Shown: in pieces, positions 50,602 to 63,500 of the stretch
How the letters are laid out: the number at the start of each line of letters is the position of its first letter
Position numbering within the stretch: position 1 is the stretch's first letter
Assembly (NCBI GenBank): GCA_964019695.1
Contig: OZ026525.1
Span: 67,439,753-67,503,752 of the forward strand
Origin: Loripinus fragilis
Taxonomy: Eukaryota > Mollusca > Bivalvia > Lucinida > Lucinidae
Direction of reading: 5' to 3'
Length of the DNA: 64,000 bases
Translations under genes and position numbers: made by a program
Notes under the pieces: generated by a model
What the model saw: only the letters and a program-made list of their open reading frames with translations
The model's database searches: none
Told to the model about the DNA's origin: nothing

Positions 50602-53600
50602 AGCACAATTTAAGATAGTACCTAATTTTCACTATTTTGTTAGGTCCATGCCTGTCGAATTTCCGTCAAAAATTCAATTTTCCAAAACTTGCCTAAAATT
50701 GTGGAGAAACACTTCTTTTGATGAAAGGAATAAATAATTTAGCCAAAAAATATTTTCTTAGCACAATATAAGATAGTACCTAATTTTCACTATTTTTGTT
50801 AGGTCCGTGCCTGTCGAATTTCCGTCAAAAATTCAATTTTCCAAAACTTGCCTAAAATTGTGGAGAAACACTTCTTTTGATGAAAGGAATAAATAATTTA
50901 GCCAAAAAATATTTTCTTAGCACAATTTAAGATAGTACCTAATTTTCACTATTTTGTTAGGTTCGTGCCTGTCGAATTTCCGTCAAAAATTCAATTTTCC
51001 AAAACTTGCCTAAAATTGTGGAGAAACACTTCTTTTGATGAAAGGAATAAATAATTTAGCCAAAAAATATTTTCTTAGCACAATTTAAGATAGTACCTAA
51101 TTTTCACTATTTTTGTTAGGTCCGTGCCTGTCGAATTTCCGTCAAAAATTCAATTTTCCAAAACTTGCCTAAAATTGTGGAGAAACACTTCTTTTGATGA
51201 AAAGAATAAATAATTTAGAGAAAAAATATTTTCTTTGCACAATTTAAGATAGTACCAAATTTTCACTATTTTTGTAAGGTCCACACCTGTCGAATTTCCG
51301 TTAAAAATCCAATTTTCCAAAAATTGCCTAAAATTGTGGAGAAACACTTCTTTTGATGAAAGGAATAAATAATTTAGCCAAATAATATTTTCTTAGCACA
51401 ATTTCAGATAGTACAAAAATTTCAATATTTTTGTAAGGTCCGCGCCTGTCGAATTTACGTCAAAAATTCAATTTTCTGAAAATTGCCCAAAATTGTGGAG
51501 AAACACTTCTTTTGATGAAAGGAATAAATAATTTAGCCAAATAATATTTTCTTAGCACAATTTCAGATAGTACAAAATTTCAATATTTTTTTAAGGTCCG
51601 CGTCTGTCGAATTTACGTCAAAAATTCAATTTTCTGAAAATTGCCCAAAATTGTGGAGAAACACTTCTTTTGAAGAAAGGAATAAATAATTTAGCAAAAA
51701 ATATTTTCTTAGCATAATTTAAGATAGTACCTAATTTTCACTATTTTTGTAAGGTACGCACCTGGCGAATTTCCATAAAAAAATTCAATTTCCAAAAATT
51801 GCCTAAAATTGTGGAGTAACACTTCTTTGATGAAAGGAATAAATAATTTAGCCAAAAAATATTTTCTTAGCACAAATTAAGATAGTACCTAATTTTCACT
51901 ATTTTTGTAAGGTTTGCGCCTGTCGAATTTCCGTCAAAAATTCAATTTTCCAAAAATCGCCTAAAATTGTGGAGAAACACTTCTTTTGATGAAAGGAATA
52001 AATGATTAAGCCAAAAAATGTTTTCTTAGCACAATCTAAGATAGTACCTAATTTTCAATATTTTTGTAAGGGTCGTGCCTGTCGAATTTCCATCAAAAAT
52101 TCAATTTTCTAAAAATTGCCTAAAATTGTAGAGAAACACTTCTTTTGATGAAAGGAATAAATAATTTAGAGAAAAAATATTTTCTTAGCACAATTTAAGA
52201 TAGTACCTAATTTTCACTATTTTTGTAAGGTCCACGCCTGTCGAATTTCCGTCAAAAATTCAATTTTCCAAAAATTGCCTAAAATTGTGGAGAAACACTT
52301 CTTTTGATGAAAGGAATAAATAATTTAGCCAAAAAATATTTTCTTAGCACAATTTAAGATAGTACCTAATTTTCACTATTTTTGTTAGGTCTGGCCTGTC
52401 GAATTTCCGTCAAAAATTCAATTTTCCAAAACTTGCCTAAAATTGTGGAGAAACACTTCTTTTGATGAAAGGAATAAATAATTTAGAGAAAAAATATTTT
52501 CTTTGCACAATTTAAGATAGAACAAATTTTCACTATTTTTGTAAGGTCCACGCCTGTCGAATTTCCGTTAAAAATCCAATTTTCCAAAAATCGCCTAAAA
52601 TTGTGGAGAAACACTTCTTTTGATGAAAGGAATAAATAATTTAGCCAAATAATATTTTCTTAGCACAATTTCAGATAGTACAAAAATTTCAATATTTTTG
52701 TAAGGTCCGCGCCTGTCGAATTTACGTCAAAAATTCAATTTTCTGAAAATTGCCCAAAATTGTGGAGAAACACTTCTTTTGATGAAAGGAATAAATAATT
52801 TAGCCAAATAATATTTTCTTAGCACATTTTCAGATAGTACAAAAATTTCGATATTTTTGTAAGGTCCGCGCCTGTCGAATTTACGTCAAAAATTCAATTT
52901 TCTGAAAATTGCCCAAAATTGTGGAGAAACACTTCTTTTGAAGAAAGGAATAAATAATTTAGCAAAAAATATTTTCTTAGCATAATTTAAGATAGTACCT
53001 AATTTTCACTATTTTTGTAAGGTACGCGCCTGGCGAATTTCCGTCAAAAATTCAATTTCCAAAAATTGCCTAAAATTGTGGAGTAACACTTCTTTTGATG
53101 AAAGGAATAAATAATTTAGCCAAAAAATATTTTCTTAGCACAAATTAAGATAGTACCTTATTTTCACTATTTTTGTAAGGTCTGCGCCTGTCGAATTTCC
53201 GTCAAAAATTCAATTTTCCAAAAATTGCCTAAAATTGTGGAGAAACACTTCTTTTGATGAAAGGAATAAATGATTAAGCCAAAAAATGTTTTCTTAGCAC
53301 AATCTAAGATAGTACCTAATTTTTAATATTTTTGTAAGGGTCGTGCCTGTCGAATTTCCATCAAAAATTCAATTTTCTAAAAATTGCCTAAAATTGTAGA
53401 GAAACACTTCTTTTGATGAAAGGAATAAATAATTTAGAGAAAAAATATTTTCTTAGCACAATTTAAGATAGTACCTAATTTTCACTATTTTTGTAAGGTC
53501 CACGCCTGTCGAATTTCCGTCAAAAATTCAATTTTCCAAAAATTGCCTTAAAATTGTGGAGAAACACTTCTTTTGATGAAAGGAATAAATAATTTAGCCA

Positions 53601-54408
53601 AAAAATATTTTTTTAGCACAATTTAAGATAGTACCTAATTTTCACTATTTTTGTAAGGTCCGCGCCTGTCGAATTTCCGTCAAAAATTCAATTTTCCGAA
53701 AATTGCCTAAAATTGTAGAGTAACACTTCTTTTGATGAAAGGAATAAATAATTTAGCCAAAAAATATTTTCTTAGCACAAATTAAGATAGTACCTAATTT
53801 TCACTATTTTTGTAAGGTCTGCGCCTGTCGAATTTCCGTCAAAAATTCAATTTTCCAAAAATTGCCTAAAATTGTGGAGAAACACTTCTTTTGATGAAAG
53901 GAATAAATAATTTAGCCAAAAAATATTTTCTTAGACCAAATTAAGATAGTACCTAGTTTTCACTATTTTTGTAAGGTCCGCGCCTGTCAAATTTCCGTCA
54001 AAAATTCAATTATCCAAAAATTGCCTAAAATTGTGGAGAAACACTTCTTTTGATGAAAGGAATAAATAATTTAGAGAAATAATATTTTCTTAGCACAATT
54101 TAAGATAGTACCTAAATTTCACTATTTTTGTTAGGTTCGGGCCTGTCGAATTTCCGTCTAAAATTCAATTTTCCAAAAATTGCCTAAAATACTGGAGAAA
54201 CACTTCTTTTGATGAAAGGAATAAATAATTTAGCAAAAAATATTTTCTTAGAACAATTTAAGATAGTACCTAATTTCCACTATTTTTGTAAGGGTCGCGC
54301 CTGTCGAATTTCCATCAAAAATTTAATTTTCCGAAATTTGCCTAAAATTGTGGAGAAACACTTCTTTTGATGAAAGGAATAAATAATTTAGAGAAATAAT
54401 ATTTTCTT
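50602..54408. repeat. 24-monomer HOR unit (3,807 bp), copy 2
   Basis: The order is a b c d to l, e' to k', X, Y, m, n, o, followed by a p/b hybrid at 54409 that starts the next unit. It has the same length as the previous unit by coincidence of one gain (c) and one loss (p). Private variants include AGCACAATATAAG near 50760, GGTTCGTGCC near 50960, TTCCATAAAAAAATTC near 51772 and AGACCAAATT near 53935. Confidence 0.83.
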
Positions 54409-54567
54409 AGCACAATTTAAGATAGTCCCTAATTTTCACTATTTTTGTTAGGTCCGTGCCTGTCGAATTTCCGTCAAAAATTCAATTTTCCAAAACTTGC
54501 CTAAAATTGTGGAGAAACACTTCTTTTGATGAAAGGAATAAATAATTTAGCCAAAAAATATTTTCTT
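54409..54567. repeat. Hybrid p/b monomer, copy 1
   Basis: It starts with the GATAGTCCCTAATT of monomer p but switches before the kernel to GTTAGGTCCGTGCC and AAAACTTGCC of monomer b. In the 16- and 24-mer units p, a and b are separate, so an exchange between p and b removed two monomer lengths. The crossover lies within the shared CTAATTTTCACTATTTTTGT stretch. Confidence 0.85.
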
Positions 54568-57500
54568 AGCACAATTTAAGATAGTACCTAATTTTCACTA
54601 TTTTGTTAGGTCCGTGCCTGTCGAATTTCCGTCAAAAATTCAATTTTCCAAAACTTGCCTAAAATTGTGGAGAAACACTTCTTTTGATGAAAGGAATAAA
54701 TAATTTAGCCAAAAAATATTTTCTTAGCACAATTTAAGATAGTACCTAATTTTCACTATTTTTGTTAGGTCCGTGCCTGTCGAATTTCCGTCAAAAATTC
54801 AATTTTCCAAAACTTGCCTAAAATTGTGGAGAAACACTTCTTTTGATGAAAGGAATAAATAATTTAGAGAAAAAATATTTTCTTTGCACAATTTAAGATA
54901 GTACCAAATTTTCACTATTTTTGTAAGGTCCACACCTGTCGAATTTCCGTTAAAAATCCAATTTTCCAAAAATTGCCTAAAATTGTGGAGAAACACTTCT
55001 TTTGATGAAAGGAATAAATAATTTAGCCAAATAATATTTTCTTAGCACAATTTCAGATAGTACAAAAATTTCAATATTTTTGTAAGGTCCGCGCCTGTCG
55101 AATTTACGTCAAAAATTCAATTTTCTGAAAATTGCCCAAAATTGTGGAGAAACACTTCTTTTGATGAAAGGAATAAATAATTTAGCCAAATAATATTTTC
55201 TTAGCACAATTTCAGATAGTACAAAATTTCAATATTTTTGTAAGGTCCGCGTCTGTCGAATTTACGTCAAAAATTCAATTTTCTGAAAATTGCCCAAAAT
55301 TGTGGAGAAACAGTTCTTTTGATGAAAGGAATAAATAATTTAGCCAAAAAAAATTTTTTTAGCACAATTTAAGATAGTACCTAATTTTCACTATTTTTGT
55401 AAGGTCCGCGCCTGTCGAATTTCCGTCAAAAATTCAATTTCCGAAAATTGCCTAAAATTGTGGAGTAACACTTCTTTTGATGAAAGTAATAAATAATTTA
55501 GCCAAAAAATATTTTCTTAGCACAAATTAAGATAGTACCTAATTTTCACTATTTTTGTAAGGTCTGCCCCTGTCGAATTTCCGTCAAAAATTCAATTTTC
55601 CAAAAATTGCCTAAAATTGTGGAGAAACACTTCTTTAGATGAAAGGAATAAATAATTAAGCCAAAAAATATTTTTTAGCACTATTTAAGATAGTACCTAA
55701 TTTTCACTATTTTTGTAAGGTCCACACCTGTCGAATTTCCGTCAAAAATTCAATTTTCCAAAAATTACCTAAAATTGTGGAGAAACACTTCTTTTGATGA
55801 AAGGAATAAATAATTTAGCCAAAAAATATTTTCTTAGCCCAAATTAAGATAGTACCTAGTTTTCACTATTTTTGTAAGGTCCGCACCTGTCAAATTTCGG
55901 TCAAAAATTCAATTATCCAAAAATTGCCTAAAATTGTGGAGAAACACTTCTTTTGATGAAAGGAATAAATAATTTAGAGAAATAATATTTTCTTAGCACA
56001 ATTTAAGATAGTACCTAAATTTCACTATTTTTGTTAGGTTCGGGCCTGTCGAATTTCCGTCTAAAATTCAATTTTCCAAAAATTGCCTAAAATACTGGAG
56101 AAACACTTCTTTTGATGAAAGGAATAAATAATTTAGCAAAAAATATTTTCTTAGAACAATTTAAGATAGTACCTAATTTCCACTATTTTTGTAAGGGTCG
56201 CGCCTGTCGAATTTCCATCAAAAATTTAATTTTCCGAAATTTGCCTAAAATTGTGGAGAAACACTTCTTTTGATGAAAGGAATAAATAATTTAGAGAAAT
56301 AATATTTTCTTAGCACAATTTAAGATAGTCCCTAATTTTCACTATTTTTGTAAGGTCCGCCCCAATCCAATTTCCGTCAAAAATTCAATTTTCAAAAATT
56401 GCCTAAAATTGTGGAGAAACACTTCTTTTGATGAAAGGAATAAATAATTTAGCCAAAAAATATTTTCTTAGCACAATTTAAGATAGTACCTAATTTTCAC
56501 TATTTTGTTAGGTCCATGCCTGTCGAATTTCCGTCAAAAATTTAATTTTCCAAAACTTGCCTAAAATTGTGGAGAAACACTTCTTTTGATGAAAGGAATA
56601 AATAATTTAGCCAAAAAATATTTTCTTAGCACAATTTAAGATAGTACCTAATTTTCACTATTTTTGTTAGGTCCGTGCCTGTCGAATTTCCGTCAAAAAT
56701 TCAATTTTCCAAAACTTGCCTAAAATTGTGGAGAAACACTTCTTTTGATGAAAGGAATAAATAATTTAGCCAAAAAATATTTTCTTAGCACAATTTAAGA
56801 TAGTACCTAATTTTCACTATTTTTGTAAGGTCCACGCCTGTCGAATTTCCGTCAAAAATTCAATTTTCCAAAAATTGCCTAAAATTGTGGAGAAACACTT
56901 CTTTTGATGAAAGGAATAAATAATTTAGAGAAAAAATATTTTCTTTGCACAATTTAAGATAGAACAAATTTTCACTATTTTTGTAAGGTCCACGCCTGTC
57001 GAATTTCCGTTAAAAATCCAATTTTCCAAAAATCGCCTAAAATTGTGGAGAAACACTTCTTTTGATGAAAGGAATAAATAATTTAGCCAAATAATATTTT
57101 CTTAGCACAATTTCAGATAGTACAAAAATTTCAATATTTTTGTAAGGTCCGCGCCTGTCGAATTTACGTCAAAAATTCAATTTTCTGAAAATTGCCCAAA
57201 ATTGTGGAGAAACACTTCTTTTGATGAAAGGAATAAATAATTTAGCCAAATAATATTTTCTTAGCACATTTTCAGATAGTACAAAAATTTCGATATTTTT
57301 GTAAGGTCCGCGCCTGTCGAATTTACGTCAAAAATTCAATTTTCTGAAAATTGCCCAAAATTGTGGAGAAACACTTCTTTTGAAGAAAGGAATAAATAAT
57401 TTAGCAAAAAATATTTTCTTAGCATAATTTAAGATAGTACCTAATTTTCACTATTTTTGTAAGGTACGCGCCTGGCGAATTTCCGTCAAAAATTCAATTT

Positions 57501-57897
57501 CCAAAAATTGCCTAAAATTGTGGAGTAACACTTCTTTTGATGAAAGGAATAAATAATTTAGCCAAAAAATATTTTCTTAGCACAAATTAAGATAGTACCT
57601 TATTTTCACTATTTTTGTAAGGTCTGCGCCTGTCGAATTTCCGTCAAAAATTCAATTTTCCAAAAATTGCCTAAAATTGTGGAGAAACACTTCTTTTGAT
57701 GAAAGGAATAAATGATTAAGCCAAAAAATGTTTTCTTAGCACAATCTAAGATAGTACCTAATTTTTAATATTTTTGTAAGGGTCGTGCCTGTCGAATTTC
57801 CATCAAAAATTCAATTTTCTAAAAATTGCCTAAAATTGTAGAGAAACACTTCTTTTGATGAAAGGAATAAATAATTTAGAGAAAAAATATTTTCTTA

Positions 57898-58056
57898 GCA
57901 CAATTTAAGATAGTACCTAATTTTCACTATTTTTGTAAGGTCCACGCCTGTCGAATTTCCGTCAAAAATTCAATTTTCCGAAAATTGCCTAAAATTGTAG
58001 AGTAACACTTCTTTTGATGAAAGGAATAAATAATTTAGCCAAAATATATTTTCTTA
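57898..58056. repeat. Hybrid k/X monomer
   Basis: The front half is monomer k (GTCCACGCC kernel). The back half is monomer X (CCGAAAATTGCC, GTAGAGTAAC). In the 24-mer units k' and X are two separate monomers at about 53450-53760, so one monomer length was lost. The GTAGAGTAAC variant is shared with X at about 53717, which points to that unit type as the donor. Confidence 0.75.
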
Positions 58057-58531
58057 GCACAAATTAAGATAGTACCTAATTTTCACTATTTTTGTAAGGT
58101 CTGCGCCTGTCGAATTTCCGTCAAAAATTCAATTTTCCAAAAATTGCCTAAAATTGTGGAGAAACACTTCTTTTGATGAAAGGAATAAATAATTTAGCCA
58201 AAAAATATTTTCTTAGCCCAAATTAAGATAGTACATAGTTTTCACTATTTTTGTAAGGTCCGCGCCTGTCAAATTTCCGTCAAAAATTCAATTATCCAAA
58301 AATTGCCTAAAATTGTGGAGAAACACTTCTTTTGATGAAAGGAATAAATAATTTAGCAAAAAATATTTTCTTAGAACAATTTAAGATAGTACCTAATTTC
58401 CACTATTTTTGTAAGGGTCGCGCCTGTCGAATTTCCATCAAAAATTTAATTTTCCGAAATTTGCCTAAAATTGTGGAGAAACACTTCTTTTGATGAAAGG
58501 AATAAATAATTTAGAGAAATAATATTTTCTT

Positions 58532-58690
58532 AGCACAATTTAAGATAGTCCCTAATTTTCACTATTTTTGTTAGGTCCGTGCCTGTCGAATTTCCGTCAA
58601 AAATTCAATTTTCCAAAACTTGCCTAAAATTGTGGAGAAACACTTCTTTTGATGAAAGGAATAAATAATTTAGCCAAAAAATATTTTCTT
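58532..58690. repeat. Hybrid p/b monomer, copy 2
   Basis: It has the same hybrid structure as 54409-54567, 4,123 bp later. A shared breakpoint means one exchange event, later multiplied with the HOR. Confidence 0.85.
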
Positions 58691-60434
58691 AGCACAATTT
58701 AAGATAGTACCTAATTTTCACTATTTTGTTAGGTCCGTGCCTGTCGAATTTCCGTCAAAAATTCAATTTTCCAAAACTTGCCTAAAATTGTGGAGAAACA
58801 CTTCTTTTGATGAAAGGAATAAATAATTTAGCCAAAAAATATTTTCTTAGCACAATTTAAGATAGTACCTAATTTTCACTATTTTTGTTAGGTCCGTGCC
58901 TGTCGAATTTCCGTCAAAAATTCAATTTTCCAAAACTTGCCTAAAATTGTGGAGAAACACTTCTTTTGATGAAAGGAATAAATAATTTAGAGAAAAAATA
59001 TTTTCTTTGCACAATTTAAGATAGTACCAAATTTTCACTATTTTTGTAAGGTCCACACCTGTCGAATTTCCGTTAAAAATCCAATTTTCCAAAAATTGCC
59101 TAAAATTGTGGAGAAACACTTCTTTTGATGAAAGGAATAAATAATTTAGCCAAATAATATTTTCTTAGCACAATTTCAGATAGTACAAAAATTTCAATAT
59201 TTTTGTAAGGTCCGCGCCTGTCGAATTTACGTCAAAAATTCAATTTTCTGAAAATTGCCCAAAATTGTGGAGAAACACTTCTTTTGATGAAAGGAATAAA
59301 TAATTTAGCCAAATAATATTTTCTTAGCACAATTTCAGATAGTACAAAATTTCAATATTTTTGTAAGGTCCGCGTCTGTCGAATTTACGTCAAAAATTCA
59401 ATTTTCTGAAAATTGCCCAAAATTGTGGAGAAACAGTTCTTTTGATGAAAGGAATAAATAATTTAGCCAAAAAAAATTTTTTTAGCACAATTTAAGATAG
59501 TACCTAATTTTCACTATTTTTGTAAGGTCCGCGCCTGTCGAATTTCCGTCAAAAATTCAATTTCCGAAAATTGCCTAAAATTGTGGAGTAACACTTCTTT
59601 TGATGAAAGGAATAAATAATTTAGCCAAAAAATATTTTCTTAGCACAAATTAAGATAGTACCTAATTTTCACTATTTTTGTAAGGTCTGCCCCTGTCGAA
59701 TTTCCGTCAAAAATTCAATTTTCCAAAAATTGCCTAAAATTGTGGAGAAACACTTCTTTAGATGAAAGGAATAAATAATTAAGCCAAAAAATATTTTTTA
59801 GCACTATTTAAGATAGTACCTAATTTTCACTATTTTTGTAAGGTCCACACCTGTCGAATTTCCGTCAAAAATTCAATTTTCCAAAAATTACCTAAAATTG
59901 TGGAGAAACACTTCTTTTGATGAAAGGAATAAATAATTTAGCCAAAAAATATTTTCTTAGCCCAAATTAAGATAGTACCTAGTTTTCACTATTTTTGTAA
60001 GGTCCGCACCTGTCAAATTTCGGTCAAAAATTCAATTATCCAAAAATTGCCTAAAATTGTGGAGAAACACTTCTTTTGATGAAAGGAATAAATAATTTAG
60101 AGAAATAATATTTTCTTAGCACAATTTAAGATAGTACCTAAATTTCACTATTTTTGTTAGGTTCGGGCCTGTCGAATTTCCGTCTAAAATTCAATTTTCC
60201 AAAAATTGCCTAAAATACTGGAGAAACACTTCTTTTGATGAAAGGAATAAATAATTTAGCAAAAAATATTTTCTTAGAACAATTTAAGATAGTACCTAAT
60301 TTCCACTATTTTTGTAAGGGTCGCGCCTGTCGAATTTCCATCAAAAATTTAATTTTCCGAAATTTGCCTAAAATTGTGGAGAAACACTTCTTTTGATGAA
60401 AGGAATAAATAATTTAGAGAAATAATATTTTCTT
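58532..60434. repeat. 12-monomer HOR unit (1,903 bp)
   Basis: The order is p/b c d e f g Z Y' W m n o, which is the first twelve monomers of the 26-mer unit, after which the next p/b hybrid begins. Small differences from the 26-mer include GAAAGGAAT at about 59605 against GAAAGTAAT at about 55481. It is the shortest complete HOR in the right-hand array. Confidence 0.85.
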
Positions 60435-60593
60435 AGCACAATTTAAGATAGTCCCTAATTTTCACTATTTTTGTTAGGTCCGTGCCTGTCGAATTTCCGT
60501 CAAAAATTCAATTTTCCAAAACTTGCCTAAAATTGTGGAGAAACACTTCTTTTGATGAAAGGAATAAATAATTTAGCCAAAAAATATTTTCTT
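60435..60593. repeat. Hybrid p/b monomer, copy 3
   Basis: It has the same hybrid structure, 1,903 bp after copy 2. It marks the start of the last HOR unit in the window. Confidence 0.85.
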
Positions 60594-63500
60594 AGCACAA
60601 TTTAAGATAGTACCTAATTTTCACTATTTTGTTAGGTCCGTGCCTGTCGAATTTCCGTCAAAAATTCAATTTTCCAAAACTTGCCTAAAATTGTGGAGAA
60701 ACACTTCTTTTGATGAAAGGAATAAATAATTTAGCCAAAAAATATTTTCTTAGCACAATTTAAGATAGTACCTAATTTTCACTATTTTTGTTAGGTCCGT
60801 GCCTGTCGAATTTCCGTCAAAAATTCAATTTTCCAAAACTTGCCTAAAATTGTGGAGAAACACTTCTTTTGATGAAAGGAATAAATAATTTAGAGAAAAA
60901 ATATTTTCTTTGCACAATTTAAGATAGTACCAAATTTTCACTATTTTTGTAAGGTCCACACCTGTCGAATTTCCGTTAAAAATCCAATTTTCCAAAAATT
61001 GCCTAAAATTGTGGAGAAACACTTCTTTTGATGAAAGGAATAAATAATTTAGCCAAATAATATTTTCTTAGCACAATTTCAGATAGTACAAAAATTTCAA
61101 TATTTTTGTAAGGTCCGCGCCTGTCGAATTTACGTCAAAAATTCAATTTTCTGAAAATTGCCCAAAATTGTGGAGAAACACTTCTTTTGATGAAAGGAAT
61201 AAATAATTTAGCCAAATAATATTTTCTTAGCACAATTTCAGATAGTACAAAATTTCAATATTTTTGTAAGGTCCGCGTCTGTCGAATTTACGTCAAAAAT
61301 TCAATTTTCTGAAAATTGCCCAAAATTGTGGAGAAACAGTTCTTTTGATGAAAGGAATAAATAATTTAGCCAAAAAAAATTTTTTTAGCACAATTTAAGA
61401 TAGTACCTAATTTTCACTATTTTTGTAAGGTCCGCGCCTGTCGAATTTCCGTCAAAAATTCAATTTCCGAAAATTGCCTAAAATTGTGGAGTAACACTTC
61501 TTTTGATGAAAGTAATAAATAATTTAGCCAAAAAATATTTTCTTAGCACAAATTAAGATAGTACCTAATTTTCACTATTTTTGTAAGGTCTGCCCCTGTC
61601 GAATTTCCGTCAAAAATTCAATTTTCCAAAAATTGCCTAAAATTGTGGAGAAACACTTCTTTAGATGAAAGGAATAAATAATTAAGCCAAAAAATATTTT
61701 TTAGCACTATTTAAGATAGTACCTAATTTTCACTATTTTTGTAAGGTCCACACCTGTCGAATTTCCGTCAAAAATTCAATTTTCCAAAAATTACCTAAAA
61801 TTGTGGAGAAACACTTCTTTTGATGAAAGGAATAAATAATTTAGCCAAAAAATATTTTCTTAGCCCAAATTAAGATAGTACCTAGTTTTCACTATTTTTG
61901 TAAGGTCCGCACCTGTCAAATTTCGGTCAAAAATTCAATTATCCAAAAATTGCCTAAAATTGTGGAGAAACACTTCTTTTGATGAAAGGAATAAATAATT
62001 TAGAGAAATAATATTTTCTTAGCACAATTTAAGATAGTACCTAAATTTCACTATTTTTGTTAGGTTCGGGCCTGTCGAATTTCCGTCTAAAATTCAATTT
62101 TCCAAAAATTGCCTAAAATACTGGAGAAACACTTCTTTTGATGAAAGGAATAAATAATTTAGCAAAAAATATTTTCTTAGAACAATTTAAGATAGTACCT
62201 AATTTCCACTATTTTTGTAAGGGTCGCGCCTGTCGAATTTCCATCAAAAATTTAATTTTCCGAAATTTGCCTAAAATTGTGGAGAAACACTTCTTTTGAT
62301 GAAAGGAATAAATAATTTAGAGAAATAATATTTTCTTAGCACAATTTAAGATAGTCCCTAATTTTCACTATTTTTGTAAGGTCCGCCCCAATCCAATTTC
62401 CGTCAAAAATTCAATTTTCAAAAATTGCCTAAAATTGTGGAGAAACACTTCTTTTGATGAAAGGAATAAATAATTTAGCCAAAAAATATTTTCTTAGCAC
62501 AATTTAAGATAGTACCTAATTTTCACTATTTTGTTAGGTCCATGCCTGTCGAATTTCCGTCAAAAATTTAATTTTCCAAAACTTGCCTAAAATTGTGGAG
62601 AAACACTTCTTTTGATGAAAGGAATAAATAATTTAGCCAAAAAATATTTTCTTAGCACAATTTAAGATAGTACCTAATTTTCACTATTTTTGTTAGGTCC
62701 GTGCCTGTCGAATTTCCGTCAAAAATTCAATTTTCCAAAACTTGCCTAAAATTGTGGAGAAACACTTCTTTTGATGAAAGGAATAAATAATTTAGCCAAA
62801 AAATATTTTCTTAGCACAATTTAAGATAGTACCTAATTTTCACTATTTTTGTAAGGTCCACGCCTGTCGAATTTCCGTCAAAAATTCAATTTTCCAAAAA
62901 TTGCCTAAAATTGTGGAGAAACACTTCTTTTGATGAAAGGAATAAATAATTTAGCAAAAAATATTTTCTTTGCACAATTTAAGATAGAACAAATTTTCAC
63001 TATTTTTGTAAGGTCCACGCCTGTCGAATTTCCGTTAAAAATCCAATTTTCCAAAAATCGCCTAAAATTGTGGAGAAACACTTCTTTTGATGAAAGGAAT
63101 AAATAATTTAGCCAAATAATATTTTCTTAGCACAATTTCAGATAGTACAAAAATTTCAATATTTTTGTAAGGTCCGCGCCTGTCGAATTTACGTCAAAAA
63201 TTCAATTTTCTGAAAATTGCCCAAAATTGTGGAGAAACACTTCTTTTGATGAAAGGAATAAATAATTTAGCCAAATAATATTTTCTTAGCACATTTTCAG
63301 ATAGTACAAAAATTTCGATATTTTTGTAAGGTCCGCGCCTGTCGAATTTACGTCAAAAATTCAATTTTCTGAAAATTGCCCAAAATTGTGGAGAAACACT
63401 TCTTTTGAAGAAAGGAATAAATAATTTAGCAAAAAATATTTTCTTAGCATAATTTAAGATAGTACCTAATTTTCACTATTTTTGTAAGGTACGCGCCTGG

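Larger units (their letters stand above)
54409..58531. repeat. 26-monomer HOR unit (4,123 bp)
   Basis: The order is p/b c d e f g Z Y' W m n o p a b k e' f' g' h' i' j' k/X Y m o. Z, from 55361, follows a spacer reading CCAAAAAAAATTTTTTTAGC and a CAGTTC variant typical of the left array. Y' has GGTCTGCCCC and CTTTAGATG. W has AGCACTATTT and AAAATTACC. The last m passes directly to o (n is skipped, near 58372). The k/X hybrid starts at 57898. Confidence 0.83.

Noticed and set aside
42271..61022. Minus-strand 65-codon open frames at 42271, 44807, 47185, 51150, 54799, 58922 and 60825, almost identical to each other
   Set aside because: They recur exactly at HOR spacing and always cover the same d/e monomer pair. 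The peptide repeats itself (FLHNFRQ twice) because a 159-bp monomer is 53 codons and keeps frame. They are open only where these monomers happen to lack stops. Their conservation is explained by recent duplication of the DNA, so I do not call a gene.
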